Source: Xiphias gladius | Lineage: Eukaryota > Chordata > Actinopteri > Istiophoriformes > Xiphiidae | Assembly: GCF_016859285.1 (NCBI RefSeq) | Contig: NC_053419.1 | Coordinates: forward strand, 12,614,501 to 12,678,500 | Direction of reading: 5' to 3' | DNA length: 64,000 nucleotides | Shown here: positions 1 through 15,200 of the stretch, piece by piece | Layout of the letters: each line of letters opens with the position of its first letter | Position numbering within the stretch: position 1 is the first letter of the stretch | Notes under the pieces: model-generated | The model's database searches: none | The model's input: only the letters and a program-made list of their open reading frames with translations | What the model was told of the DNA's origin: nothing | Made by a program: the position numbers and the translations under genes

Positions 1-3000
1 CCCAGGGTGTATTCACAATCATCTCTTGGCATATCTTCCTCTGAAAATGTCACCTGGAGAGAGAGAAAAAGAAAAAAAAAAGTCAATGGTGAGTTCAGCT
101 GCGGCACAAAATGCGTTTGTGAACTCCAGTATCTGACACACCTGTGTTGCGTGCTCTCCCTTGGCCCACACATATGCCTGGTAATCTTTGTGATGTCTGA
201 ATCCAGCCTGGGCAGAAAGACACGATGGCCATAATTGTAAATGCTGACCCCGAATCTACAACAAAGATCCTTTTGGGTGTTAATTTGAACTGTAATGAAA
301 GAAGAGTTACCTTGTATATTGCTACCCAGTCCCATGAGCTGCGCTGATAAGTTGATGCAAGAGTGAATCTGACTGTAGCATCTGAGACTTTACACCACTC
401 TTTGTTCACCTGCAGCTCCACCAGGGGCGTATCCACCTTGAATGGGAACTAGAAAGAGAGAGCACGTGGCATAGAGAGAGAAATAAAAAACCCTAAACAA
501 TTTGTTTGTTTGTTTAAACCCTTTGTTTAAACCCTAAACAATCAAACTACGCAAAGATAGAAGTGACTAAGACATTTAGTTGCAGTGTGATTGAGGAAAT
601 GTGTAAAAAATTGTCTCACATGAAGGGAAAACAAGGCAGACACAGGCTTGTGGTCACTGATGGTGTAGCCCATATGACTTCTGTATGTGTGCTGTGTCAC
701 TTTAGTTGCCCCTCCCAACCATGAGGTCAGACCCCGCTGCAGTGCTGCATTGTGGGTAGGAACTGGGGAGCCGGTACGTCGAAGGCGCCAGAGGATGCGA
801 TCTGTCCAGGCAGGTTTCCTCTTCTTAGCGCTGACACAAATGAAGTCAAAAGGGTCAGACGGTCATGGCGGTCAGCGACAGTTTAACAGGTCCAAGCCTC
901 TTGTGGATTAACAAAAATCTGTTAAAGTAAGTTTGGGATGGAGGCAACTGAACAAACCTGGTGTCGTACGTATGAGTGCCCACATCAAACTTATAAGTAG
1001 GTGGGAATTTCAGTTGTCCCTCCATGAAGCCTTCCAGGATGGACTCTGTGTTTTTAGCCATGTTGAGCTGTAGAGTAGACAAATGATGGGGAAAAGAACA
1101 GAACAGGCCACATGCCCCGGATGATTTAAATCCAGCCTCAAAAAGGGTGATGTTTGTTCATTTTGCGCTACAGCGCCCTCTGTTGGTTCTGGTTTGCGAG
1201 ACAAACAGGTGGCGCAAAGCCTTCCAGATATATCCGTCTGTGTCTGTGAAGGGGTGAGTGTTTTAAAATACTGAAGGGGCCTCACCTGATCCCGCTCCCA
1301 CAGAAGAGGCAGCTTGTTGCTGTCAATGGCACATTTCACCACGTGGATGTCATAGTCTTCAATACGGAAATTTAAATCTCCGAACCAGAACACAACACTG
1401 GGGACAGGAAAAGGTACACGAAAAATCACAGTTATGACATTTTAATTTTCTCAAGAAACTCAAGATGCATAAAAGATCAAATAGTGAGACTTTTAACCTT
1501 TATTATGTAATATAGCCTCCTAAGATTTATTTATTATCAGTAATTGCCTGATGCAATCCATACCTCAGGACAGGTCTGAAACATTTAGGTGTAACTAAAA
1601 AACAAAAACTGGGTACTTTCATAAATGAATGTATGGATGAGGGACATTTATTTGTTAATTAGGATGAATGATGGTATGCACCTTTTTAGGGGTGATCAAA
1701 ATTTCGTAAAAATTATGTCACCCACTCGTGGTCCAGGACACCAGTGGCAGTCCCGCCTTCAAACTGCTGCTGCTGCAGGATGCTTTCAAAGTCCTCCATC
1801 CGCTGCTCCAGGTTCCTCATGTGAGCTGGCAAGTGACAGTTGAGAAAGCAGACCGGGTGGCCAAACACTGTCATCCGCGCGCTGACACCCCCTTTATTCC
1901 CCTTAGAGTGAGAAGAAAGGGCAAAGAGAGGACACAGTGAGAAATAGATCCCTTATGCGTAGTGTCTTTAAAATAAAATTTAAAAAAAAAACTGGATGTA
2001 TCAATCAGATCTGTGTTCAGGGACAAGGGCGTGATAATTTTTTATTTTTTATTTTTTCTCCTCCTACTACTGAGTCACAGAACCAGAAAGCCAGACAGCC
2101 TGCTGCTGCACTGACCTCAAAGAGAAGGAGACTGCACCAGCAGCAGCCGCGGGTGATGCTGACATCAACACGCACGGGAAGGTCACACACTGACATATAG
2201 ACCTACGCGTGCACGCGCCCGCTGGCAGGAGGGAGCGCACACGCCACCTTTCAGCACCCCATCCCATCCCTCCTAAAGCCCGCTGACACAAACCCACCAC
2301 ATATTTCGCAACGCAATAAATATCAGAGCGGGATTCAGAGCAGCTCTCTTCGATGCGTAGCACGTACCCAATATCCCCCAAGTCCTGTGCGTGTACTCTC
2401 TGTCTGCACGCCTCTGAGGAATGGTAGATGGCAGAATTTAGAGAAAACCAGCAGCAGCACCCCCTGCATTCGCTGGGACGCCACCTAAACAGACGGGATA
2501 GTTGAAAAACAATAAACTGACAAGCTAAACCACAGATTTTATGACACAAAAAGGACAGAAGCAAAGACAATCTACAGTATGTCAGGGTATGAGCAACAAC
2601 ATATTTAACTGCTTACTGACCAAAACATATCCGAAAGGGCTGAGCGTGTCCATGCAGAGCTCACTCCACTGGTCTGAAAAAAGAACATCCTTCAGCCTCT
2701 TGTTTATCATGGAGTTGACCTCTTGGAGTCTGGAAAGTGACAGAAAGTAGAGAAATGTCATTATTGGGTTATCCTTTATTATCCCTTCAAGTACAGTTTT
2801 TAAAACAAGACCTGATCACAACTGCAAAACAAAAAAACAAAACAAATGAAAACAAAACACCAGTAAAAAGGACAGCGATGGGTAACAGGAGGGGATTGAT
2901 CAAAATGAACACAGATGACTGAGTGGGCACTCACGGCTGTCTCTCTGGCAACGCTGAGCCTGGTAGAAATACTTGCTTACCCGATGATAAACATGTCAAC

Positions 3001-5862
3001 GCTCCCATCTGAAACATTTGGTCCAAACAGAGAAGTGATGTAATCGGGCGGGACAGCTGATCCCACGTTCCATGTGACAATATACACCCTTTCAAAGGAT
3101 AGAAACGGTGGAAATGCTGCGTTAAATTTAAGTACCACACACTGTAGGGTGAAAGAGGACATAATCTGTGATGTAACTTGGAGGGATATAGCTTTCATCA
3201 GTGTTTCTGTATGTAGAAAAAAGATAAGCACAATTAAGCACCTCTTTGTACCTTGATGATGACTAAGTATTGTGTGTGTGTGTGTGTGTGTGTGTGTGCA
3301 TGTGTGTGTGCGCGTGCATAGGTGAGTGCTAGGCGAGAGAAAGAGATTGATCTAACTGTCCTTAAGAACTGGCCACACTATTTCATTACAGGAACAACTC
3401 ATTAGGGTTGCAGCTTTTTAATTTTTATTAGCGATTAATCGATCCATTTTTATCGATTAATTATTTCATCCTTTTGTCTATAAAATGTCCACCACAATTT
3501 CTCAGAAAACAAGGCGATGTCTTGACCAGCGGTCCAAAACTAAAAGAGATCCAGTTTACTTTCAGATCAAATAAAGAAAAGCAGTCAATCTTCACATTTG
3601 GCGTTTTTGCTTGAAAAATTACTCGGACGATTAATCAGTTATCAAAATTGCTTATTATTCAAATAGCTTAGCTTATTTTATTGTAGTCATGTTTAAAAAT
3701 GTTTTGCATTATGCCCTCTTATCTGTTTTATTTAGTATTGTCCTTTATCTGTTATTGTTTTTTTGATCAATTTTATGTTGCATTGTTACATTTTCATAAC
3801 TTTTATTTCTTGTGTGCATTATTCTCAAATTGTGTCAGTCTACATTAAAGTCTTACTAACAGCATGTCAGTCATCTGTAAAGCACTTTGAATTGCACTAA
3901 CCTGTGTGATAGGTGCAATACAAATAAAGTTTGATTTGATTGAATGAACTGATTGTTTCAGCTCTACAATTCTTTACATTTTCGTAGTTGCAGTCTGGAC
4001 CTGTGATTTCTGCCATTACAAGATAACAGTTTTATCAGTGGTTGCAACAGCTCTGAAGGTACATTTTCTAAAGATTAACTTAATGGACCATGTCAATGTC
4101 TTTGAATGATTAATCATAATAACTACAAATTGTTTATTCACTCTACTGCTGATCATTTTCCAAAGCATACCAAAAGATTTTCTCCCTTCCAGGCAGCCGT
4201 TTGTTTCCATTCATTTTGGCAGCCTATAATATGAAAATTAATTTACATTAACTTAAGAATCCATCCATCAATTAATCGAAAATTTTTTCACCATTAATAG
4301 ATTTCTTTTTGTTGAAGTTCTACTATTATCACGTTTTTGTAGTTCTGAACATGGAAAGCTCTAAAAACTCTGACATTTGCAAACGGAAAGTTTGCTGCTA
4401 AACAATAGCATTTTAATGTCAGAAATGACCAAGTTCAAATTTTCTTGTCAAATTTTTGTTCTTTTCTTAGTAGTTTGTTTTTCTGGATTTTGTATGCTTT
4501 TCCACAAAAAACAAAAAAGAGACACCTCTCAAATCTCAAATATTGGACTATCCTTTAAGATCCCTTCAAGTACAATTTTTAAAACATGACCTGATCACAA
4601 CTGCATTGTCAGCTGACAATGTCATAACCCTGACAATAAAATAAGATGAATAAAAAAATCACAGTGATGGATTAGTTGTTTTTTTTTTTAAAGGAAGCTG
4701 ATTTTCATTTGATGCTGAAATAAAAGAAAACTAATGGCTCAGTTAATACACTTATCACATACTTTGGAAGTAAAGTTTATGGGATTGGTAGTTAACTGGC
4801 CAAAACCTGCAAAATCATCAATATGATCCAAATCAACCTATGATCTAGGTCATGAGAAATGTGTCTGGTAAGTGTAACAGCAGGACTGGCAGAGCTTGCT
4901 GCCATGTGCAGACTCTTTGGCATGTTTTATCGTTCATATATATAAATCACAGTTCTACACATTTACAGACGAGTGCCTCTGGGAAGGCTGCCAACAAAAT
5001 GCGGATGTGTCACTCTGTCAGGTTCGTAAAGATCTTAGTGAAATTTGCTGCCTTGATTCATGTGACATGGTCTGGCACACATCAGCTTTCTTACAGCAAC
5101 TGACTGCCGGACAGCTTCCGTAGCTCTATTCAGACAGAGCAGGGAGCAACGGTCTCAGTGGAAATGACAAAAGCTAGTTCATATAAAAATGTTTCAATAA
5201 AGGTGTTTTTATTTGTCTCACCTGAAGTCATTATTCTCTCCTGGCTTCTCGGACTGCCCTTGGCTCTGTGCTGAGCTCCCAGGTGAGGGGGTCCTCTGTG
5301 ACTGAGGACTGAGGCTGGATTTGGGGCTGAGGCTGGCAGCTAGGTTCGGGTTGGGCTGGGGCAAGCTGGGGGTGGGACTCAGGAAAGGCTGGCTGGTGTA
5401 AGACTGGGAGCTGTGGGGACTCGGAGGACTGTGAAGAGGGAAGGAGGACTCCGTCGGGGAATGCGGCAGGACGTTGGCACTCTGAGGTCCTGGGATGCAA
5501 ACTGGGATCAAATCTATATCCTTGGAGGGGTCCACTGAGATTCTGGTCTGCTTTGGAGCAGGTTTAGTTCCAAGAGCCGTCGGTCTTGGCCGGCTGATGC
5601 TTGTCAGTGTTGCTGGAGTGGACCCAGACTTTGCGTTCCCTGACTGCATTTGTTCTGTCACTTTCATGGGTGCAACCTTAGCCCGGGCGGGGGTCAATCC
5701 AGACTGTTTCTTGAGCACCTCTGATGAGCCGATGAGAGGCGACTCTTGGATAGCAAGATGTGGAGGTAAACGTGGTCCGGCTCCAATCAACGCACAGGGT
5801 CCAGGCTGCACTTTGGGCCCAGAGGGGTCAGCGCTGATTTGTTTCTGCGGCAAGCGATCCAT
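1..5862 (-). CDS. inpp5j: Phosphatidylinositol 4,5-bisphosphate 5-phosphatase A (PIPP), 3' end outside window
   Basis: Removes the 5-phosphate from PtdIns(4,5)P2, PtdIns(3,4,5)P3 and soluble inositol phosphates at the plasma membrane. Exons (minus, 5' to 3'): 5862-5222, 3088-2981, 2729-2621, 2484-2368, 1901-1726, 1397-1286, 1067-958, 830-620, 448-311, 207-142, 53-1. All phases agree and give about 613 residues before the window edge. Exon one encodes a 213-residue Pro/Ser-rich region typical of INPP5J and absent from INPP5K. The catalytic domain follows with the signatures [39 protein letters not shown] and SDHKPV, then the SKICH domain ([21 protein letters not shown]). ATG 5862 lies four bases after an acceptor-like tgcag, so a noncoding first exon probably lies upstream, perhaps near 7.0-7.4 kb. 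A start further upstream cannot be excluded. Family assignment is firm because residue order matches INPP5J throughout. Confidence 0.93.
3404..3970 (+). repeat. Interspersed repeat of the 'attaatcgattaat' type, split by a nested insertion
   Basis: The left part (3404-3665) starts gggttgcagc, contains gcgattaatcgatcc and ends near cgattaatcagttatcaaa. The right end (about 3946-3970, ctgattgtttcagctctac) matches the expected terminus of the same family. The middle is a foreign LINE/SINE-like tail (3666-3945). A second copy of the family lies at 50040-50320. I know this sequence as a common teleost dispersed repeat, probably a non-autonomous DNA element, but I cannot name its family with certainty. 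Confidence 0.65.
3666..3945 (+). mobile_element. 3' tail of a LINE or LINE-mobilised SINE
   Basis: The segment is AT-rich and ends with ctgtaaagcactttgaattg, then a ggtgcaatacaaataaag block and a gatttgattga tail. This is the classic 3' end of teleost L2/CR1-type or related non-LTR elements, with a short tandem tail instead of poly(A). It is 5' truncated and has no coding capacity. It interrupts the repeat at 3404-3970, so it is the younger of the two. Confidence 0.6.
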
Positions 5863-7013
5863 CAACCTGCAACGTGCAGTATGTGGTTGATCACAACACA
5901 ACACCACCCGATTCTTGTGTTATTTAAAATAAAAAAACAAGATAGTGAAGCTTGCAGCAAGCACCCAAGTGACTGTCTCCAACTTGTCTGCACTTAGATC
6001 AAAAAGCCGCTGCATTTATCAGTGGGTCCTTGGTACACAAGTACACAAGTACCCAAGAGCAAAGGATGTGCCTGCAGTGAGTGGAAGCTGAGAGAATGCA
6101 TGACATTATACTGAGCGCCGGTCCACATCGTGCTCCGCAGGCATCACCGATTAGGATGATGTTATCAGGAGCGGGCAGCCGGGCTGAGGAACTAACTTTG
6201 GACCTGCGTCCTGGATTATATCCTTGTTGCTCAGCAACGTTGATTACCCCCTAACCCCCTTTACAAAGCAGAAGACAGAACCGTCCCAGGATAGCATCAC
6301 AGTGTAAAGGGCTTTACTGCTCACTGTAGACCCACCATTTGATCTCTTTCTCTCGCTTAAAACTAGAAACGCAGGTCAGTCTGAAGGGATACATGAGACG
6401 GGACACACCGTGGCAGATAATGGAGCACATCAGACAGTGTCAACAGATACTGTAGGTCACAAGGGGAGAGGATGCCTGACACCATTTTGTTTATGCTCCC
6501 TCCCACACAGAAATTATACACCTCTCTTAAGTATTCATGACATGCAAATGTGGATGTCTTTGTACCTGAGAAATTCAAGTGACCAGAGTAGTAAACCGCA
6601 GAAGAAAGCAGGGAGTAATGCTGATCATTCAGTTCCGTATTAAATTCCACTTTAAAAGTGAGAATGCGACTCTCAGAGCATAAATACCTCAGGACAAGTG
6701 GGCCTTTTTTTCATATTTCATGGTCCACGAGCCTGCAAGTCTGAATGACCGCTCCATTATCTACAGAGGTACGAGCCTGGACTCGTGAACAACACCACAA
6801 AGCACATTTCCATGCAAAATCAACAAAAACACGTAGCTGCAGTGGCTGCTGGGTCTCACAGGTCTCGTGAAAACATCTGTCCTACCTTTCACGCGTTTTT
6901 TTTTTTTTTTAAATTTGATTTCCAAGGTGAACCGAAAAGGTGATCTCACAAATTCACAGAGGGGAAAAGCATCAGTCTCCTTTTGTCTCGCACACCAGTC
7001 AATGCGACAGGGC

Positions 7014-7380
7014 AATCACGTACAGGCGAGAGCACGGTCGACTGACGGTCCGGAGACGGCGCGACCAAGCCAGCCCGCGGGACGGACGCGACCCGTAGGT
7101 AACGTGGACGGCGGACGTCTCCGTCGCGGTGCAGACCGCCGCGCCGCCGGGCTGTCAGGACAGGAGGCGGTCGCGCTTGATGTGTCCGGACTCCTGCATT
7201 TGGATGTTTGTACTACACCACAGCAGCTGATTCCAGGCAAGGCTGCCTCATCCGGCACACAATCGCTGTCTCTAGCGCAGCGCAGTTGGACGGAGCGGTG
7301 CGCTTTTCGGTCAGCGTCCTGCCTGCATCTATCACGCGCGCTCACGGTGCACCCCGCTCTCTCCCGCTCCCTCTCGCTCT
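7014..7380 (-). promoter_or_regulatory. GC-rich, CpG-rich block, candidate inpp5j promoter or noncoding first exon
   Basis: CpG density is visibly higher than in the surrounding AT-rich DNA (runs such as cgcgacc, gcggacgtc, gccgcgccgcc). It lies about 1.2-1.5 kb upstream of the first inpp5j coding exon, which itself starts just after a splice acceptor, so a noncoding first exon here is likely. No TATA box was noted. Assignment to inpp5j is by position only. Confidence 0.4.

Positions 7381-7383
<3 letters not shown>

Positions 7384-7417
<34 letters not shown>
7384..7417. repeat. (TG)n microsatellite
   Basis: This is an uninterrupted dinucleotide run of about 17 units bordered by a ctctct tract, right beside the GC-rich block upstream of inpp5j. 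Confidence 0.95.
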
Positions 7418-7423
<6 letters not shown>

Positions 7424-8089
7424 CTCTGGGTAAATCATTTAGACACCTGGGGAGGGGGGCATAGCAGGAGAGGCAAAACAAAAATCTGCTGCCAAAGTGC
7501 GGCCGGCCAGAAATAGGCCTAACTGAGCATCTCTCCCATCGGTGACGCATTCATCTGGCATTAATGCGTCACCGATGGATTGATCGGGATTGCCAATAAT
7601 TAAACTTCACCTCGGCAAGGCTACCTACGTGCTCCCTCTGTGATTTCATTGTAGCAGCTGAGAGCGCTCCAGCTGGTAGGGGCTGAGCACAGTATCACTG
7701 GCACGCTTCAGATCTAATCAATCAATATCCAAAGATAACCCTGCCATTAATATTACATTGGTGTTTGTGCCTTATTAAGTTACAGTTTTACTGAGACTGT
7801 GACAAAATAATATTCATTCAATGTTTAATTACTCCTTAACATGCAATTCAACAACACAATTTTCAGAATTACTATTGCATTTATTGCAGGGCTTTAACAG
7901 TGACATTGTGGTCAAACCCTGTCCTGATAAATACATACAATAATTTTTTTTGTTTTTTTTTAAGAACAACGTGTGATTATTTTATTGATAAAAGTAGCTT
8001 TCGTTGTGGTAGTACCTTTTCAAGGTACATCAATTATTCACTGCTGCATTGTGTCGTTATGTCTGTTAGAGAAGCTGGTGCAGTTACAG

Positions 8090-8460
8090 TAATTCACGAA
8101 GCCGCAGTATTAAAGGAAGGATTGAAGTTTGGGGGGGGCTCACAAAGGAAGAGTTTGCAATGGCTTTCTGTTATAAATCTGAAGTCTCCAGCCCAAACCG
8201 AGACAACCCCCCTGATGACATCACCGGGGTCATTTTCTGACACTTGAGAAAGATACTCCCAGAGACACAGAAGAACATGGTGCAATGTGGGAAACCGGAG
8301 ATTGGAATGACAAAGACAGAAAAAGAGCTCACCCAGTTCACTCAGAGGAAGCACTTGCAATCTTGCATTTGACTGTTTTTTTCACAGGCTGGGTAGTATT
8401 CCTCATGACGAGTATCTCAACTTCATGTGTAAAATCGGCGGAGTGTCCCTTTAACTGTAT
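8090..8460 (+). repeat. Dispersed teleost repeat, copy 1
   Basis: The 3' part (8383-8456) reads ttcacaggctgggtagtatt, then a spacer, atgtgtaaaatcggcggagt and gtccctttaa. The same order of blocks recurs at 22630-22713. The family is common in fish UTRs and intergenic DNA. I cannot classify it. Confidence 0.55.
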
Positions 8461-9092
8461 AAATCCCAAATGCATTCAACCTAAATCAAATCCATCCATA
8501 ACAAAGCGTTCGTAGAAAAGTTTCAAAACAACAATCTATTGTACTTTCCCGACTGAATTATGAATTATGAATTTATCCTTCAACATAAAATGTTATATTT
8601 GCTGTAGCATTTAGTTGAAGCACCAGTTATAGTTGGAGAACCACAGCATAATAACGGAATGGCTATTCATTAAATCTGTCTTTAATACTCGCACAGTCAG
8701 GCCCTCAACAGCATCATCATAAAATTAGTTCCTAGATTCTCTATGGCTCTGACTGAGATTAATGCAGATGTGTAATCTCAGTGGTATGTACTGATCCTAA
8801 GCGCCAGCTGTCGACTGAGATCACACAGACACCCACGAGTCCCTGCTAACACACAAACCAGTACAAATAATACTACACATTAGGCACTTTGCATTTCACA
8901 TTCACATGGTGCATCAGCTAGACACATCAAATGCTTAACTTTTTCCTTGCTAGCAAATCTAGGATAACAGACAAAATGTAAATATTCAGTTGAAAAAAGT
9001 GTATAATATTATCATCTTGTGCTAATTTGTGTTTTGATTGTTCAAAATGAGATCACATCCTGTCATGTAAGCTAGTGTCTGATTCCTCAAGT

Positions 9093-11028
<1,936 letters not shown>

Positions 11029-11717
11029 CTCTCAGGGGTAGATCTGGTTGGATCGTATGAAAACACAGTTCTACACACAAAATCACATTTCTTGAGAATA
11101 TTTCACAGAACAAGAACTGAAAGACAGAAAGTAAACATTCATAAACACACTTGGGACTGTGAGACAGCGGCAAAGATGTTTGAAAACGTGACTCACCTTT
11201 CTGACATGTTAATGGAACAACTTCGATTCAATAATCAAACATTTATCAAAACTGGACGTCTGAATTATTTAAACCGACCAAACAGACCAGATAGTGCCCC
11301 ATTGTTTACACTACATAATGTGGAAAAACCTCACCAACGCAGCATATAGACTGCATCGGTTGTACTTGCAGGCTGTTCAGTAATTCAAATATAAACAGTT
11401 GTGAGAGTCTTAACAGTCACAAACTGAGCGGTTATGTAAAGAAATGTGTTTGTCTTACTGAAGAACCCCTCAGCGTATCTCAGCAGCTGGCTGAGTGCAG
11501 CACGGAAGGGGCAAAAACACGTACAAATATAGTAATGTAGTGGAGTGAGACCATTACTAAAAGAATCTGATAACAGCGTAAAACTATGTGCTCAGACACA
11601 GGGGAACGTGAGCTGAGGTTAAGCCGCACAGCACAAGATCTGAAAAATAAAGTATAATGTGAAAAAGGAAAATTTAGATCCGGGTTTGGTGGCTGTTGAG
11701 GTGCAGTGTCACTCACC

Positions 11718-11850
11718 TGCTTGTCGGACGTAATCTGGTGTGTCTGGTGGTGGTCTTTGGGTTTCTCAGAAGTTTTCAGCGCTCTCCCCTCCGCCCCTCA
11801 ACCCTCCTTTAAACTTGTCTGGAGAGCTGTGAGAGCTCAGGCCTGACATC
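11718..11850 (-). promoter_or_regulatory. Candidate noncoding first exon and promoter of the smoothelin-like gene
   Basis: On the minus strand a strong donor (acaagcag followed by gtgagtg) sits near 11718, and an acceptor-like ccaaccag lies just before the ATG at 11028. This suggests a 5' UTR intron of about 0.7 kb and transcription start near 11.8 kb. The exact start site cannot be read from sequence. Confidence 0.4.
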
Positions 11851-12238
11851 ACACCTCTCACCGCATCTTTTTTTTTTTTATTGGGAGCGCGAGTGGAGGT
11901 TGCTTACAAGAACCACTCGAGGGGGAGGCGGAGGAGGAGGAGGAGAAGGAGGGAGAAACACATCAGTTTCCTGGTCCATCAGTCTCTGTCACCCTCAGCA
12001 GAGTCTCTATGCCTCTTGCCACTGCATCCCGGGTGGATGATGTCATGTGAAGCTTTATGGCATCTTCCGTCAGCTAAACTCGGCAGGCTGCAGACCAGTA
12101 ATTTGGTGGAAAATGAAGGAGTTACCGAGGACAGCAAAAGTGAGGAGCACTGCCTTATTCAGGCAAAAGGCTGACCTCTGAACTCTGTGTACAGAGGCTG
12201 AGGAATCTCTAAAAGGGAGGACAGAACATGCGCGCAGG

Positions 12239-12244
<6 letters not shown>

Positions 12245-12277
<33 letters not shown>
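12245..12277. repeat. (CA)n microsatellite
   Basis: This is an uninterrupted CA run of about 16 units. Confidence 0.95.
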
Positions 12278-12283
<6 letters not shown>

Positions 12284-15200
12284 GTCTGGAAGAAAACAAG
12301 CACAGTACTTTCTTCAACTTCAGCAGTGATTATTTAGAATTTAAAAGTTAAGGCAGATGTAGTGAAAACTCTAATAAATCAGAAAGCATCCAAATTGCTT
12401 TACCAAGTGGTGAACACTTTTTTTTCCACAGCAGACATTTTGACTTGTCATGGGAAGAAAAAGCACAGGTGCACAGGAGTTCCAGTGAGCCGTGACAGTG
12501 TGACAGTGAACCAGGACCCTGAAACCGAAGCAGCTAAATGGAATTCACCCATCATTCATTTCATTATTGTCACCTGAGCTTTTTTGCTGTGATGTGTGAA
12601 AATAAGGGCCTATCCCTGTTTCTGGAATTGATGATTTAAGCCATTCTATGAGGTGAAAATGCCAAACCTTCACTCGATCAACCTTTCTCTATGTGATGAT
12701 TGCTGTTGCTGTTTTATATCATTTCAAATGTAATATATTGGAGTTTTGTACTGTTGGTCAGACAACACTGCTATTTAAAGATGTCACCTTGGGTGCTTAC
12801 AAACTTTCATTGGCCGTTTTCCATTATTTTTAGACATTTTATAGACAAAACAGCTTGTCAGTTAATTGAAAAAATTGTGTCCAAATTCATGGATAATGAA
12901 AATTATTGCTTCTTGCAGCATTGAAGGCAATTTTATCTGTAACTAATTTCACTATCACAGTATATAGTAAATTTCTGAATGTTACTGGGGCAGTTTCATG
13001 TGTAAATAGAAAATGATTTTTAAAAATATGAAATATCAAACCTTTTGTAAAAAAAAACATAAACAAGATTTATAAACCAAACTTTAGTACAGGACACTTA
13101 TAGTAAGTTTTGAAATTAATTAAAATAAGCAGGAAGTGTGACAGTGGAGTTATATAATTTGATGTAGGCAACAACTCTGACTCAGAAATGATTTGGTTGG
13201 TTTGTTATTGTTTATTGTACAAGACAGTTTATTTTTATCCAGGCAATTGTAGATCATGTGTATATGAATTGTCCATTGCTTTGCCTCTAAACAGAAGCAC
13301 CTACATGGCTACTGTCGGCATTCAAAGTATTACCAAACAATTTGACAAAAATGACGAATCAAATCATTCCTTTCTCTTCTACACTTTGTCCAAATAAGGC
13401 ATGAGGCAAACATTTTATTCTTAAACCAGTATAGTTTAAACCAGCCATATATAACTATAAAATACATAAATATAATAAAATAGCTATTTACATCCGACTA
13501 GCTTTGCAAACAGTCAAAACCAGTATGTACACAGGAACCGAAGGCTTTGAAGACAGCGTCTTTGTACCCTGTCAGTGCAACTGTTGCTTTGCCCCACACT
13601 CATAATCTACTCAACATGATATCCATGAGAACAAGCAGCCAAACCCGCCAAACTGACAAGACTGTGGGAGTTTAATTGAGATATAAAACTAAAAAAAAAA
13701 AATGTCCGCTGAGGCGGCTCTGACCGTCGGTCAACATGATAATATGAATTGAAAATTTGTGGTTCAAAAATGTGGACATCTGTGATCAGATTACTCGAAA
13801 CGATAAAATCCATCGTTCACATGCTGTAGTTGTACTGTGGTTGTTGAATAGCTGTTTGACCTCAGTCCAATGATTAATAATCAATGAACACGGGGGCATA
13901 ATAAGTCCTCTTTAATAGTTGAGGTATTCAATCACATAAAACCAGTGAAATGATCTGCTGTTTTATGTTAAACCAACAAAGCCAATTATCAAACTGCAAA
14001 ATAAAACCATTTCATATCTTTCTTGCAGGTTCATATATTAATTCTCAATATGAAAATTATGCAAAGGGTAATGCAATTTTATGAATCCCTTGAAATATCA
14101 AATCTGTGATAAGTAAAATCTTTTAAATATACAATCCTGCCTGCAGTTACTTTTATGGCAAAAACTTAAGATATGGCAGGTGTCATAAAAAAACAAAACA
14201 AAACTTGATGTATGGCTTTGTTGTTGTGTCGATGTGTGAGAGCTCAAACTGTACGTGAGTGATGATGATGTCTGGTCACTGACAGAACCAGTATTACAAC
14301 ATCATGTGGCAAAAAATAAACTTCCAAAGTAAAGATTTGGCATACCATACATGTAGGAGGGAGTGTCACAGACGTACCCAATCATTTAAGATATTTTCCG
14401 GAGGAGCCACGGCATGCAGTCCTCTGCTTACAAGACCTGACTCTTCTCTAAAGAGAGAGGGACCGGACAGACTAGTGCCATCGAATCTTACATGTATGCA
14501 TGTGCAAGACACTTGAGGGTCAAAATCTACAACACTACTAAGCCAATGATTGATATGGCCATTCAAAAATAAATATTCTATTCCAAATAAATAAAGGGGG
14601 ATTAAATATGTTCTGTCACAAAATAAAACTATACTGAGAAATACTGAGAGAAAACGACACTTTCCAGCAGAAGTCAGTTTTTTAAGATGTGCTAGTTATC
14701 CAACTTTATTAAAATGTCACCCACAAAAAGGGCAAAATTAAACCCAACAGATGACATTGGTTGGGATTTAAGAAGCAACCTTAAAGGACAGCTCAGTCTT
14801 CTTTTTCCTCATCTTCCACAGGGAAAAGACAGCTAAAGCTGAGTGACACTCCTTAGAGAAATCCAGAACCTAATTATCGAGGTACTCTGCAGCGAGCGTT
14901 CTGTTGGAAAAGATGGAAATAATTGGACTAATTCTACAGAGAGAGCGTCCTCTCAAACTGGTAGCTAGGCTTTAAGTGGGAAGCCACATCAAGGTTCATA
15001 GGGGAGGACAAAACACAGAGCTCAGGCTTCTTATTAAAAATGTGCTTCAGAAGAGGAAAAGAGGCGTCTCATTACACAGAAATGTTGGCTTCACCATCGT
15101 TGTAACTTTTGCCTCTAAACAAAGGGTTTTCTTTAGCCCTACGGCAATAACGGCAGTGCCCTTATTTATCAAGCGGGACGCTTCACATACACACAAAAAA

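Larger units (their letters stand above)
3089..5221. other. Large inpp5j intron filled with repeats
   Basis: This 2.1 kb intron separates the Pro/Ser-rich exon from the catalytic exons. It holds a (TG)n tract at 3271-3298, a composite repeat at 3404-3970, and a 60 bp segment (4545-4606) that resembles another inpp5j intron at 2762-2824. I see no exon in it. Confidence 0.7.
5908..9092. other. Intergenic region between inpp5j and the smoothelin-like gene
   Basis: It contains the presumed inpp5j promoter (GC-rich block near 7014-7380), a (TG)n tract at 7384-7417, a dispersed repeat at 8090-8460, and the presumed 3' UTR of the smoothelin-like gene next to 9093. No further coding exon was recognised. 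Confidence 0.6.

Noticed and set aside
6867-7438. Overlapping open frames on both strands around 7 kb
   Set aside because: The region is CpG-rich with a (TG)n tract, where stop codons are rare by composition. It is better read as a promoter region of inpp5j.
12700-14950. Several open frames of 65-75 residues in AT-rich DNA
   Set aside because: Composition is that of AT-rich noncoding DNA, with no splice signals or conserved motifs.
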